A stretch of DNA of 64,000 nt from Stenotrophomonas sp. 704A1 (GTDB lineage Bacteria; Pseudomonadota; Gammaproteobacteria; Xanthomonadales; Xanthomonadaceae), in NCBI RefSeq assembly GCF_030549525.1, contig NZ_CP130831.1, positions 2,319,501 through 2,383,500 of the forward strand. Reading direction: 5' to 3'. The notes under the pieces were generated by a model, which saw nothing but the letters and a program-made list of their open reading frames with translations, had not been told where the DNA came from and made no database searches. Within the stretch, counting starts at the first letter, position 1; every line of letters begins with the position of its first letter. The position numbers and the translations under genes are program-made. Below, in pieces: positions 9,974 to 18,123 of this stretch.

Positions 9974-10588
9974 TCAGGCCAGCTGCCGGTCCACGGCCTC
10001 GACCATCGCCTTGCGGCTCAGCAGGAAGTCCCAGTAGCTGCCGCCCAGCTGCCGCCACAGCACGGCCGCGCGGACCGCGGCCAGCAGCAGCGCGCGGATC
10101 TCGGCGACCACCCCTGCCTGGCCCAGGTAGTGCGGGTTGCCCTGCACCATCACGCGCGGCTTGAGGTGGCTGATGGTGTCGGCATACAGGCCGCCCAGGC
10201 TGGCCAGCACGTCCGGATGAGCGCTGTCGCCCAGTTCGGCGGCCTGGCGCTGGGCGCGCTCGATGCCCGAGGCGACCTTGTTCACGGTGGCCCCGTCCTG
10301 CACGAAGCGCCGCTCCAGCTGCAGCACCGACAGCGCCAGCTTGGGCAGGATCGGATCCTGGCCCTGGTTGCGGAAGTGGTTGTGCAGCAGGCGCAGGCCC
10401 GATTTCAGCGCATGGCGGTCACCGAACACCGCCTGCGGCGACGACGCATCGACACGGAACACGCTGTCCACGGCAGTGCGGACGGCGGCGGCATCGGAAT
10501 GGCCGGTATCGGCGATACGGCGTACCTGCTGCAGGGCCTGGGCAATGCCGGCCAAAGCCAGAACGCGGTCGTCGACAGTGAAACTCAT
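9974..10588 (-). CDS. hflD: HflD, membrane-associated lysogenization regulator homologue
   Basis: This 204-residue all-helical protein matches HflD throughout. Features include the N-terminal '[13 protein letters not shown]', the central '[17 protein letters not shown]', and the C-terminal '[20 protein letters not shown]'. In E. coli HflD sits at the inner membrane and binds the phage lambda CII activator, which disfavours lysogeny; its host role remains poorly defined. Its ATG overlaps the mnmA stop by four bases (ATGA type), so translation is coupled. The order nudJ-mnmA-hflD is the same as in E. coli, which supports the assignment strongly. Length is typical for the family. Confidence 0.95.
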   Translation of the reverse strand: MSFTVDDRVLALAGIAQALQQVRRIADTGHSDAAAVRTAVDSVFRVDASSPQAVFGDRHALKSGLRLLHNHFRNQGQDPILPKLALSVLQLERRFVQDGATVNKVASGIERAQRQAAELGDSAHPDVLASLGGLYADTISHLKPRVMVQGNPHYLGQAGVVAEIRALLLAAVRAAVLWRQLGGSYWDFLLSRKAMVEAVDRQLA

Positions 10589-11727
10589 GCAGCGATTACC
10601 TCAAAGGGAGAAGGGGTGGTGCGCAGGCGCTGCTCCAGCGGCGCATCGGTGGCGGCGATCACCGCGCCGCCCAGGCACACCTCATTGTCATACAGCACCA
10701 GCGACTGGCCGGGGGTGACGGCGCGCTGCGGCCGGTCGAAGGTGACCAGGACGCTGCCGTCGTCGAGCACGTCCACCGTGCACGGTTCATCCGGCTGGCG
10801 GTAACGGGTCTGCGCGGTGCACTGGAAACGCCGCGCCGGCGGCGAACCGGCGATCCAGTGCGCGGTTTCCGAGCGCAGCCGGTCGGACAGCATCCAGTGG
10901 CTGTCGCGGTCCTGGTCCACGTACAGCACATTGCTGGCCACATCCTTGCCCACCACATACCACGGAGCGGCGGGGCGGCCACGCACGCCACCGATGTTCA
11001 GGCCTTCGCGCTGGCCCAGGGTGAAATAGAACACCCCCGGATGCTCGGCGATCACGCTGCCATCGCTGGGGTCGAGGATCTGGCCGGTCCTGGCCGGCAG
11101 GTAGCGGCCGAGGAACTCGCGGAAGTCGCGCTCGCCGATGAAGCAGATGCCGGTGGAATCCTTCTTGGCGTGGGTCGGCAGGCTCACGTCACGGGCGATG
11201 CGGCGCAGGTCGGTCTTTTCCAGGTCGCCGATCGGGAACAGCGTGGCGGCCAGCTGTTCCTGGCCCAGCTGGTGCAGGAAATAGCTCTGGTCCTTGGAGC
11301 GGTCGGCACCGCGCAGCAGCAGCCACTGGTGGCCGCGCTGGGCGATGCGGGCGTAATGGCCGGTGGCGATGCGTTCGGCACCCAGCTCGCGGGCGGCATC
11401 CAGGAAGTGCTTGAACTTCACCTCGCGGTTGCACAGCACGTCCGGGTTCGGGGTACGCCCGGCGGCGTACTCGGCCAGGAAGTGCTCGAACACGCCCTGC
11501 CAGTACTCGCTGGAGAAGTCGCGGAAGTGGAACGGGATGCCCAGCAGGCCGCACACGGCCACCGCATCGCGGCGGTCGTCCTCGGCGCGGCAGTCGCCGC
11601 TGCCGTCGTCGGCCCAGTTCTGCATGAACAGGCCGGCCACCGCCTCGCCCTGCTGCACCAGCCGCCAGGCAGCCACGGACGAATCCACGCCGCCGGAGAC
11701 ACCGACCATCACCCGTGGGCTGCTCAT
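10585..11727 (-). CDS. mnmA: tRNA-specific 2-thiouridylase MnmA
   Basis: MnmA puts sulfur on the wobble uridine (s2U34) of tRNAs for Lys, Glu and Gln. The 380-residue product shows the PP-loop ATP-pyrophosphatase motif GVSGGVDSS at 9-17, the catalytic Cys99 in '[10 protein letters not shown]' and the second catalytic Cys195 in '[12 protein letters not shown]'. The start is the ATG at 11727. The frame extends upstream into nudJ without homology. It overlaps nudJ by four bases at its start and hflD by four at its end, so the three genes form a tightly coupled operon. Length matches the family. Confidence 0.97.
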   Translation of the reverse strand: MSSPRVMVGVSGGVDSSVAAWRLVQQGEAVAGLFMQNWADDGSGDCRAEDDRRDAVAVCGLLGIPFHFRDFSSEYWQGVFEHFLAEYAAGRTPNPDVLCNREVKFKHFLDAARELGAERIATGHYARIAQRGHQWLLLRGADRSKDQSYFLHQLGQEQLAATLFPIGDLEKTDLRRIARDVSLPTHAKKDSTGICFIGERDFREFLGRYLPARTGQILDPSDGSVIAEHPGVFYFTLGQREGLNIGGVRGRPAAPWYVVGKDVASNVLYVDQDRDSHWMLSDRLRSETAHWIAGSPPARRFQCTAQTRYRQPDEPCTVDVLDDGSVLVTFDRPQRAVTPGQSLVLYDNEVCLGGAVIAATDAPLEQRLRTTPSPFEVIAA

Positions 11728-12185
11728 GCGACCTCCCGAACCAGTGCAAGGGGGTGGCGCTGGCCCGCCAGGTAGTCGGCCACCACCTGCCAGACCAGCG
11801 GGCTGCGCTGGCGGTCGGCCGCCGCCTGCAGTTCGGCCGGCGTCATCCACAGTGCGCGATCGATGCCGCTGTCCAGCGGCTGTGCCGGGTCATGCGACAG
11901 CGGGCGCGCGGCGTAACAGAAACGCAGGAAGGCCGTGCCGTCGCCGGCGGTCCACTGGTAGCAGCCGATGAAGGCGGTCAGCGCCACCGTCCAGCCGGTT
12001 TCCTCCACGGTCTCGCGCAGGGCGGCAGCGGCCAGGCTTTCGCCCGGCTCCAGGTGCCCGGCCGGCTGGTTCAGCACCCGCCGGCCGTCGATGGTCTCTT
12101 CGACCAGCAGCACCCGGCCGCCGTCGACCACGACAGTGGCGACGGTGGCATGCGGTGCCCAGCGCGGGTCCAGCGTGTCGTTCAA
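11724..12185 (-). CDS. nudJ: NUDIX phosphatase NudJ
   Basis: This 153-residue NUDIX hydrolase has a complete NUDIX box (G43-x5-E49-x7-R57-E58-x2-E61-E62-x-G64), which coordinates the catalytic metal. NudJ of E. coli hydrolyses thiamine-pyrophosphate precursors and nucleoside di- and triphosphates. The assignment to NudJ rather than another NUDIX family rests on its place directly before mnmA-hflD, the E. coli order, and on overall similarity. Its last four bases overlap the mnmA start. The stop of a small secreted-protein gene lies only one base upstream of its ATG, so that gene may share the transcript. Confidence 0.9.
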   Translation of the reverse strand: MNDTLDPRWAPHATVATVVVDGGRVLLVEETIDGRRVLNQPAGHLEPGESLAAAALRETVEETGWTVALTAFIGCYQWTAGDGTAFLRFCYAARPLSHDPAQPLDSGIDRALWMTPAELQAAADRQRSPLVWQVVADYLAGQRHPLALVREVA

Positions 12186-12186
12186 C

Positions 12187-12675
12187 TCAGAGGTCGTCCT
12201 TCTTGGTCAGCTCCAGCTCCATCGCATCGGCGGTGCGGATCGCCGCGTCGATGGCATCGCTGAGCTGGTCGGAGGTGGCATCGGCATCGATCTTGACCAC
12301 GAACATCGCGGTCGACTCCTGCTTCACCCAGCCGCCCATCTTGGCGTCCTGCGAATCTTCCAGCAGGCGGTTGGCCACGGCCACCGGGAACTGCTTGGTC
12401 GGCGAGGTGTAGCCCGGCGACCAGATCTCACGGATGTTATGGGTCCCGAAGTCTTCCACCGCCGAGCGCACGTACACCATCTGGGTGCGGTCGCCTTCCA
12501 CGTCGAACACCATCTGGTAGTCGCCGTCCTGGTCCACCTCATAGGTGTAACCGAGCTTTTCCAGGTGGCGGGCGATGGCCTTGTCGGCCTTCGCGCTGTC
12601 GGTGGTGGTCGCGGCGCCCGCGCTGCCGGCAGCAGCCAGAGCGATCAGCAGGGCGGAGAGAAGGGTCCTTTTCAT
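12187..12675 (-). CDS. Secreted/periplasmic hypothetical protein, possibly YbjN-like fold
   Basis: A 162-residue product with a clear Sec signal peptide (MKRTLLSALLIALAAAGSAGA, cut after the Ala run) indicates a periplasmic protein. The mature part contains 'LEKLGYTYEVDQDGDYQMVF', a helix followed by a strand pair. This resembles YbjN or type III chaperone-like domains, though I am not sure of the family. No Cys and no catalytic motif are seen. The start is the ATG at 12675, before the signal peptide; the longer frame is not protein-like. It ends one base before nudJ, so it is probably the first gene of that operon, and it is divergent from clpS. Confidence 0.8.
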   Translation of the reverse strand: MKRTLLSALLIALAAAGSAGAATTTDSAKADKAIARHLEKLGYTYEVDQDGDYQMVFDVEGDRTQMVYVRSAVEDFGTHNIREIWSPGYTSPTKQFPVAVANRLLEDSQDAKMGGWVKQESTAMFVVKIDADATSDQLSDAIDAAIRTADAMELELTKKDDL

Positions 12676-12776
12676 GAAGATCCTGTGAAACCAGAAAATG
12701 GGGAAGGTGCAATTGTGACGGCGGCTGTCCGTGCCGTCCATTCCGCATCGGGTCCACCCAGGCCCGGCGCACCCCC

Positions 12777-12782
12777 TATAAT
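12777..12782 (+). promoter_or_regulatory. Perfect -10 box for a leaderless clpS transcript
   Basis: TATAAT lies at 12777-12782, and the clpS ATG begins seven bases after its last base, at 12789. Transcription would therefore start at or next to the A of the ATG, giving a leaderless mRNA. No Shine-Dalgarno sequence precedes the ATG. No good -35 box was seen. Confidence 0.55.
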
Positions 12783-12788
12783 GGGTGG

Positions 12789-13115
12789 ATGCCTCGCGAG
12801 TCCGCCCCCGATTCCCATCATGAGCACGGCGTTGCCGTGGAGCCCGCGCGCCCGGAAGTGGCGCCGCCGCCGTTCTACCAGGTCATGCTGCTCAACGACG
12901 ACTACACCCCGATGGATTTCGTGGTGGATGTCCTGCAGCAGTTCTTCAACCTGGACCTGGACAAGGCCACCCAGGTGATGCTGCACGTCCATACCCGCGG
13001 CCGCGGTGTCTGTGGCGTGTTCACCCGGGAAGTGGCCGAGACCAAGGTCGCCCAGGTCAACGAGTACGCGCGGATGAACCAGCACCCGCTGCTGTGCACC
13101 ATGGAAAAGGCCTGA
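12789..13115 (+). CDS. clpS: ClpS, N-end-rule adaptor of ClpAP
   Basis: This 108-residue adaptor binds N-degron residues (Leu, Phe, Trp, Tyr) and passes substrates to ClpA. It has a flexible N-terminal tail (about 1-28) and then the core '[21 protein letters not shown]', with the NDD and M segments that shape the N-degron pocket. '[18 protein letters not shown]' and the C-terminal '[10 protein letters not shown]' follow. Length is normal. A perfect -10 box stands directly before the ATG, suggesting leaderless translation. In E. coli clpA follows immediately, but here an oppositely oriented antibiotic-kinase-like gene lies between clpS and clpA. Confidence 0.97.
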   Translation: MPRESAPDSHHEHGVAVEPARPEVAPPPFYQVMLLNDDYTPMDFVVDVLQQFFNLDLDKATQVMLHVHTRGRGVCGVFTREVAETKVAQVNEYARMNQHPLLCTMEKA

Positions 13116-13175
13116 GGCACAACGCCGCCAGGCGGGCCCCGCCGCATGGGCGCCCGGGCCAGGCCGTCGCCGGCG

Positions 13176-13988
13176 TCAGCGCTCCGCCAGCGCCTGCAGT
13201 GCCAGCGTCGCCACCGCCTCGTCGATGTCGGCCGGGTCACCGTCATCCCGGAACCAGACCGCTGACAGGCCGGCGCTGGCTGCGATCCAGCGCAGCAGCC
13301 GGCCGCGCCCGATCCCGCTGAGCTGGCAGACCTGCTGCAGCCGCGCATGGAAACGCTCGGGGCGGGTGGCCACGTGGATGCCCGGCCCGCACAGGTCCGG
13401 ATTGCTGAACATCGTGGTGTAGTCGAACGCGCGATCACCGACCAGGCGCTTCGGGTCGATCGCCAGCCAGCCACGCGTGCCGAAATCCAGCACGTTGTCA
13501 TGGTGCAGATCGCCGTGCAGCGGGCGGATCTCCTGCTCGTCCTGCAGCAGTGCCGCCGCCAGCGATCCGCACTGTTCCAGTAGTGGCGGCAGCGCAGCCC
13601 TTGGCTGCAGCAGGTCGGCGAACCATCTACGCAGGCAGACCAGGTCGTCTGGCGGCGCGCTCCGTGGCCGGTGCAGCTGCTGCAGGACCTGGCACAGGAT
13701 CGTGGTGCAGGCGTCATCGTCGCCCCCGATCGAGCGTTGCCGCAGCGTATCGCCGTGCGCACGTTCGATCAGGATCGCAGGCCCGTCGTGGGCCAGCAGG
13801 CGGGCGGCGCCCTCGCCATTCCACCAGCGCAGCAGGCGATGGCCGTTCTGTTCCTCTGTCTCCGTGCTCACCTTCAACATGGCCGCCTCGCCAGAGGGGG
13901 TCCGCACCGGCCACAGCCGGGCGTGGGGGGTATCGATGGCGGGACCATCACGTCGCAATCGCCAGCGGCTCAGGTAGGGTTCGCTCAT
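13176..13988 (-). CDS. APH(6)-type aminoglycoside/hydroxyurea kinase family protein
   Basis: This 270-residue kinase belongs to the streptomycin 6-phosphotransferase / hydroxyurea-kinase family (APH_6_hur, PF04655). Visible motifs are the catalytic loop H158-G159-D160 with N165 in 'HGDLHHDNVL' and the metal-binding D178 in 'LAIDPKRLVGDRAFD', a family-typical stretch. Family members inactivate streptomycin by phosphorylation; whether this copy confers resistance cannot be told from sequence. It is inserted between clpS and clpA, facing clpS and divergent from clpA. Its GC content resembles the neighbours, so it is either an old insertion or native to the lineage. No ribosome-binding site is obvious. 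Confidence 0.85.
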   Translation of the reverse strand: MSEPYLSRWRLRRDGPAIDTPHARLWPVRTPSGEAAMLKVSTETEEQNGHRLLRWWNGEGAARLLAHDGPAILIERAHGDTLRQRSIGGDDDACTTILCQVLQQLHRPRSAPPDDLVCLRRWFADLLQPRAALPPLLEQCGSLAAALLQDEQEIRPLHGDLHHDNVLDFGTRGWLAIDPKRLVGDRAFDYTTMFSNPDLCGPGIHVATRPERFHARLQQVCQLSGIGRGRLLRWIAASAGLSAVWFRDDGDPADIDEAVATLALQALAER

Positions 13989-14126
13989 GCCGGGTGGGCC
14001 GTCCTGGAGTGAATGGAGATCAAGCGATGGATACTGCTAACGCCATCTGAACGCAGCAATCCGCTAGGGTGATGGAAATCGCGTAGTCAGGCCGCATATT
14101 GTCCCTATCTGCCGCCGGAGTAATCC

Positions 14127-16409
14127 ATGTTCAGCAAAGACCTCGAACACACCATCGGCCAGTGCTACAAGCGCGCCCGTGAGGCCCGGCATGAGTTCAT
14201 GACGGTCGAACACCTGCTGCTGGCACTGCTCGACAACCCGTCCGCCCAGGCCGTGCTCAAGGCCTGTGGCGCCGACGCCGACCGCCTGCGCCAGGAGCTG
14301 GAACAGGCCATCGAGGCCTCGGTATCGCGCCTGGCCGAAGACGATGGCCGCGACACCCAGCCGACGCTGGGCTTCCAGCGCGTGCTGCAGCGTGCCGTCT
14401 ACCACGTGCAGTCCTCGGGCAAGAAGGAGGTCACCGGCGCCAACGTGCTGGTGGCCATCTTCGGCGAGAAGGATTCGCACGCGGTCTACTACCTCAACCA
14501 GCAGGACGTCACCCGCCTGGATGTGGTCAATTACCTGTCCCATGGCATCGCCAAGCTGGGTGAGGAGGGCGAGCAGCCGTCCTCGGGCGATGGCGAGGGG
14601 CGCATGGAAGGGGGCGAAGGCGAGCCCAAGGGCGACGCCCTGACCGAGTTTGCCAGCAACCTCAACGACCAGGCCCGGGCCGGTCGCATCGACCCGCTGG
14701 TCGGCCGCGCCGACGAGATCGAGCGCACCATCCAGGTGCTGTGCCGCCGCCGCAAGAACAACCCGCTCTACGTGGGCGAGGCCGGCGTGGGCAAGACCGC
14801 GATCGCCGAAGGCCTGGCGCGCCGCATCGTTGAAGGTTCGGTGCCCGATGTGCTGGCCGATGCGGTCATCTATTCGCTCGACTTGGGTGCGCTGGTGGCC
14901 GGTACCAAGTACCGCGGCGACTTCGAGAAGCGCCTCAAGGGCGTGCTGACCGCGTTGAAGAAGGTGCCCAATGCGGTGCTGTTCATCGATGAGATCCACA
15001 CCATCATCGGTGCCGGTTCGGCCTCCGGCGGCACCATGGACGCCTCCAACCTGATCAAGCCGGCGCTGGCCTCGGGTGAGCTGCGCTGCATCGGCTCGAC
15101 CACCTTCCAGGAATACCGCGGCATCTTCGAGAAGGACCGGGCGCTGGCCCGTCGCTTCCAGAAGATCGACATCGTCGAGCCGACCGTGGGCGAGACCTAC
15201 GAGATCCTGCAGGGCCTGAAGGCCAAGTATGAAGCCCATCATGGCGTTACCTACGCCGATGATGCGCTGCAGGCGGCGGTTGACCTGTCGGTCAAGCACA
15301 TCGGCGACCGCCTGCTGCCGGACAAGGCCATCGACGTGATCGATGAGGCCGGCGCCCGCCAGCGCCTGCTGCCGGAAGGGCAGCGCAAGGAACTGATCGA
15401 CGTCGAGGAAGTGGAAGCGATCGTGGCCAAGATGGCACGCATCCCGGCCAAGCAGGTCAGCGCCACCGACAAGGATGTGCTGCAGCACCTGGAGCGCAAC
15501 CTGAAGATGGTGATCTTCGGCCAGGATCCGGCCATCGGCACCCTGGCCTCGGCGATCAAGCTGGCGCGCTCGGGCCTGGGCAACCCGGAAAAGCCGATCG
15601 GCAACTTCCTGTTCGCCGGCCCGACCGGTGTCGGCAAGACCGAGGTGACCAAGCAGCTGGCCCTGCAGCTGGGTATCGAGCTGGTGCGCTTCGACATGTC
15701 CGAGTACATGGAACCGCATTCGATCAGCCGCCTGATCGGCGCGCCTCCGGGCTACGTCGGCTTCGACCAGGGCGGGCTGCTGACCGAGAAGATCGTCAAG
15801 ACCCCGCACTGCGTGCTGCTGCTGGACGAAATCGAGAAGGCCCATCCGGACATCTTCAACATCCTGTTGCAGGTGATGGACCGCGGCGTGCTCACCGACA
15901 CCAACGGCCGCGAAGCCAACTTCAAGAACGTGGTGCTGGTGATGACCACCAATGCCGGTGCGGCGCAGGCCTCGCGGCGCTCGATCGGCTTCACCAAGCA
16001 GGACCATGCCACCGATGCGATGGAAACCATCCGCCGCGCCTTTACCCCGGAGTTCCGCAACCGCCTCGACGCGGTCGTGCAGTTCCAGGCGCTGGGCTTC
16101 GAGCACATCCTGCGCGTGGTCGACAAGTTCCTGATCGAACTGGAGATGCTGCTGCAGGAGAAGCACGTCAGCTTGTCGGCCACACCGACCGCGCGCGACT
16201 GGCTGGCCCACCACGGTTTCGATCCGCTGATGGGAGCCCGCCCGATGGCCCGCGTGATCCAGGACAAGATCAAGCGCCCGCTGGCCGACGAACTGCTGTT
16301 CGGCAAACTGGTCAATGGCGGCAAGGTCAGCATCGACGTGCGCAACGACGAGCTGGTGGTCGAAACGCAGGCCGAGCCGGAGCGGCTGCTGCCGGCCACG
16401 GTGGAGTGA
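14127..16409 (+). CDS. clpA: ClpA, ATPase subunit of the ClpAP protease
   Basis: ClpA unfolds substrates and threads them into ClpP. The 760-residue protein has the double N-domain (about 1-145), an acidic Gly-rich linker (about 146-170), AAA module 1 with Walker A GEAGVGKT at 217-224 and Walker B LFIDEIH, and AAA module 2 with GPTGVGKT near 498 and LLLDEIEKAH. There is no ClpB-type middle coiled coil, which separates it from ClpB. A GGAG precedes the ATG at a good distance. It ends about 40 bases before a perfect terminator stem (16447-16474). It acts with ClpS and with Aat, both encoded in this window; ClpP is elsewhere. Confidence 0.98.
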   Translation: MFSKDLEHTIGQCYKRAREARHEFMTVEHLLLALLDNPSAQAVLKACGADADRLRQELEQAIEASVSRLAEDDGRDTQPTLGFQRVLQRAVYHVQSSGKKEVTGANVLVAIFGEKDSHAVYYLNQQDVTRLDVVNYLSHGIAKLGEEGEQPSSGDGEGRMEGGEGEPKGDALTEFASNLNDQARAGRIDPLVGRADEIERTIQVLCRRRKNNPLYVGEAGVGKTAIAEGLARRIVEGSVPDVLADAVIYSLDLGALVAGTKYRGDFEKRLKGVLTALKKVPNAVLFIDEIHTIIGAGSASGGTMDASNLIKPALASGELRCIGSTTFQEYRGIFEKDRALARRFQKIDIVEPTVGETYEILQGLKAKYEAHHGVTYADDALQAAVDLSVKHIGDRLLPDKAIDVIDEAGARQRLLPEGQRKELIDVEEVEAIVAKMARIPAKQVSATDKDVLQHLERNLKMVIFGQDPAIGTLASAIKLARSGLGNPEKPIGNFLFAGPTGVGKTEVTKQLALQLGIELVRFDMSEYMEPHSISRLIGAPPGYVGFDQGGLLTEKIVKTPHCVLLLDEIEKAHPDIFNILLQVMDRGVLTDTNGREANFKNVVLVMTTNAGAAQASRRSIGFTKQDHATDAMETIRRAFTPEFRNRLDAVVQFQALGFEHILRVVDKFLIELEMLLQEKHVSLSATPTARDWLAHHGFDPLMGARPMARVIQDKIKRPLADELLFGKLVNGGKVSIDVRNDELVVETQAEPERLLPATVE

Positions 16410-16446
16410 GGTGGCGCCGGGCAGTGCCCGGCAGTGGGAAAGCATC

Positions 16447-16474
16447 GACAAGGGCGGCCGAGGCCGCCCTTGTC
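16447..16474. terminator. Terminator-like perfect palindrome after clpA (copy 1)
   Basis: A 13-base perfect stem GACAAGGGCGGCC / GGCCGCCCTTGTC has a two-base loop (GA). The 33-base segment 16449-16481 recurs exactly at 17185-17217 on the other side of the higBA module. The symmetric stem could stop transcription from both sides. Confidence 0.75.
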
Positions 16475-16556
16475 GTGTCTGCTTTGTCGCCGGCGGCCTT
16501 GCGGCGCGGGTGGCGCAGCGCAAATGCTGCTGTATCGCGATCATGTGCGCCCATTT

Positions 16557-16573
16557 GTATCGCGCAACGATAC
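16557..16573. promoter_or_regulatory. Probable HigA operator
   Basis: The inverted repeat GTATCG-CGCAA-CGATAC begins 28 bases before the higB start codon, in the promoter position. Type II toxin-antitoxin modules are normally autorepressed by the antitoxin binding such a palindrome. A partial second half-site (GTATCGCGAT) lies about 25 bases further upstream. The binding assignment is inference. Confidence 0.55.
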
Positions 16574-16584
16574 GGGATACATTG

Positions 16585-16863
16585 ATGATCATCGGCTTTC
16601 GACACAAGGGGCTCGCACGGCTGTACCGGTACGGCTCAGCAAGTGGCGTGCGGCAAAGTCATGCTGGCAGGCTGCTGATGATCCTTTCCATTCTCGACGT
16701 GGCGTGTGGCCCTCAGGACCTGGCGATGCCGGGGTTGCGGCTCCATGCGTTGAAGGGCGGATTGAAGGGGCATTGGTCGGTCTGGGTAAACGGGAACTGG
16801 CGTGTCACGTTCCGCTTTGCCGGCAATGACGTCGAACTGTTGGACTACCAGGACTATCACTGA
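16585..16863 (+). CDS. higB: HigB toxin (RelE/ParE superfamily)
   Basis: This 92-residue toxin of the HigB branch of RelE-like mRNA interferases has the opening 'MIIGFRHKGLARLYRYGS', the central 'LHALKGGLKGHWSVWVNGNWRVTFRF' and a C-terminal 'VELLDYQDYH', all typical. HigB proteins cut mRNA at the ribosome and are neutralised by HigA. The toxin gene comes first, as is usual for this family. The ATG at 16585 is chosen; a TTG three bases upstream is possible. It is seven bases from higA. The frame is open upstream through the clpA end, which is a shadow. Confidence 0.93.
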   Translation: MIIGFRHKGLARLYRYGSASGVRQSHAGRLLMILSILDVACGPQDLAMPGLRLHALKGGLKGHWSVWVNGNWRVTFRFAGNDVELLDYQDYH

Positions 16864-16870
16864 GATCTGC

Positions 16871-17155
16871 ATGATTCACCGTCACCCCCATCCCGGCGAA
16901 ACCCTGAAGGCCATGGTTTTCGATCCCGCCTCTCTGTCGGTGACCGAGGCGGCAGAGCGCCTGGCCATGTCGCGTGTTGCGTTGTCCCGTGTCATCAACG
17001 GCAAGGCCGGGATCAGTCCGGACCTGGCGATCCGCCTGGAAATGGCGGGGGTCAGCACGGCCGTATTCTGGATGGGGCTTCAATCGAACTACGATCTCTG
17101 GCTTGCGCTCCAGCGCAGGCAGCCGAAGGTGCAATCGCTGCTGCAGGCACGATAG
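16871..17155 (+). CDS. higA: HigA antitoxin (HTH, XRE family)
   Basis: This 94-residue HigA-type antitoxin opens with the 'HPHPGETLKAMV' signature. A helix-turn-helix follows (about 24-62), with 'TEAAERLAMSRVALSRVINGKAGISPDLAIRLEMAG'. HigA binds HigB and represses the promoter. A GATCTGC stretch but no strong ribosome-binding site precedes the ATG; with seven bases after higB, translational coupling is likely. A second copy of the clpA terminator stem lies about 30 bases downstream. Confidence 0.94.
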   Translation: MIHRHPHPGETLKAMVFDPASLSVTEAAERLAMSRVALSRVINGKAGISPDLAIRLEMAGVSTAVFWMGLQSNYDLWLALQRRQPKVQSLLQAR

Positions 17156-17184
17156 CCGCGCCGATCAGCACGGATGGCGTGCAG

Positions 17185-17208
17185 CAAGGGCGGCCGAGGC
17201 CGCCCTTG
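17185..17208. terminator. Terminator-like palindrome after higA (copy 2)
   Basis: The stem CAAGGGCGGCC / GGCCGCCCTTG with a GA loop is identical to the stem after clpA, including the following bases up to 17217. It lies between higA and an oppositely oriented gene, so it can end both transcripts. Confidence 0.75.
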
Positions 17209-17220
17209 TCGTGTCTGTCC

Positions 17221-17616
17221 TCAGCGGCTGCGCTGGCGGGCCATGCGCTGGAAGGTGGCGGCCTCGAGCGGCTCTACACGTTCGACGGTGCAACTGGCGC
17301 GGTCGGTCTTCAGGACGCTGCGCGAGCCGCCGCAGAGCTGGGAACGCTCGCCCTGGGTTTCGAAGGCCAGGCGCCGCGAGGTCACCGCGCTGTTGCAGGA
17401 GGCGGTGAACACCACCCGGTAGTGCTGATCGCCATTGCGCAGGAGGACATCGCGGTCTGCGCCGGCGCGGACGATCTGCTGATCTTCGGTCAGGCCGATG
17501 CAGCTTTCGCCGGCGCTTGTGGCGGGGGTATCGGCAGCGTGGGCTGCGGGCGCGGCCAGGGCGCCGGCGGCCAGGACGAGGGCGGCAAAGCCAGCGTGCA
17601 ACAGGGGCATGTTCAT
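17221..17616 (-). CDS. Secreted hypothetical protein, DUF6491-like
   Basis: A 131-residue product starts at the ATG at 17616 (a second ATG at 17610 is possible). A signal peptide runs to the AHA-A site near residue 28. The mature part has four Cys (in SCIGL, SCNSA, LCGG and SCTV). Their spacing, with 'HYRVVF' between the first two, resembles DUF6491 periplasmic proteins common in xanthomonads; this family call is tentative. The Cys could form two disulfides. It ends next to the higA-side terminator, converging with higBA, and lies downstream of infA on the same strand but behind infA's own terminator. No function is known. Confidence 0.75.
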   Translation of the reverse strand: MNMPLLHAGFAALVLAAGALAAPAAHAADTPATSAGESCIGLTEDQQIVRAGADRDVLLRNGDQHYRVVFTASCNSAVTSRRLAFETQGERSQLCGGSRSVLKTDRASCTVERVEPLEAATFQRMARQRSR

Positions 17617-17762
17617 GGCGGGGCAGGGGGTTGCGATCCGGACTGGATCGGGTCCTACGATGCCGCCGCCGGTGCGAATGCGAATCTGCCGCAAGCATGG
17701 CTGACCGATGTCACGGTGCGTTCGGTCACGGTGACCTCCGGCAGGGCCAGATTGCGGGCATG

Positions 17763-17793
17763 ACAAAAGGCCAGCAACCGGGGCTGGCCTTGT
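17763..17793 (-). terminator. Intrinsic terminator of infA
   Basis: Read on the minus strand, AAGGCCAGC, a seven-base loop and GCTGGCCTT are followed by a short T-run (TTTTGTC). It begins 26 bases after the infA stop. Confidence 0.8.
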
Positions 17794-17818
17794 CGGGGTG
17801 GCGCGGCGCGCCGACCGC

Positions 17819-18037
17819 TTACTTCATGCGGTAGGTGATACGACCCTTGGTCAGGTCGTACGGGGTCATTTCAACCTTGACCCGGTCACCGGTGAGGATG
17901 CGGATGTAGTTCTTGCGCATGCGGCCGGAGATGTGGGCGATGATTTCGTGCCCATTTTCCAGGCGAACGCGGAAAGTGGTGTTCGGCAGCGTCTCGCTGA
18001 CGGTGCCCTCGAACTCGATGGAATCGTCTTTCGACAT
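17819..18037 (-). CDS. infA: Translation initiation factor IF-1
   Basis: IF-1 binds the ribosomal A site during initiation. The 72-residue product has the usual length and the OB-fold sequence: '[20 protein letters not shown]', '[14 protein letters not shown]', and the ending '[15 protein letters not shown]'. It follows aat on the same strand (87 bases apart) and is ended by an intrinsic terminator. The aat-infA pair and its closeness to clpA match the E. coli arrangement. Confidence 0.98.
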   Translation of the reverse strand: MSKDDSIEFEGTVSETLPNTTFRVRLENGHEIIAHISGRMRKNYIRILTGDRVKVEMTPYDLTKGRITYRMK

Positions 18038-18123
18038 GTAGTCCTGTGCGGTTCAGAAAACGGCCACGCTGGGCCTAAGGCGCAGCATTTTACGCTTCAA
18101 CCGTCCGGCTTGCAAAGTTTGTG

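Noticed and set aside
14064..16607. An 847-codon minus-strand frame
   Set aside because: Shadow of clpA; no domain signature.
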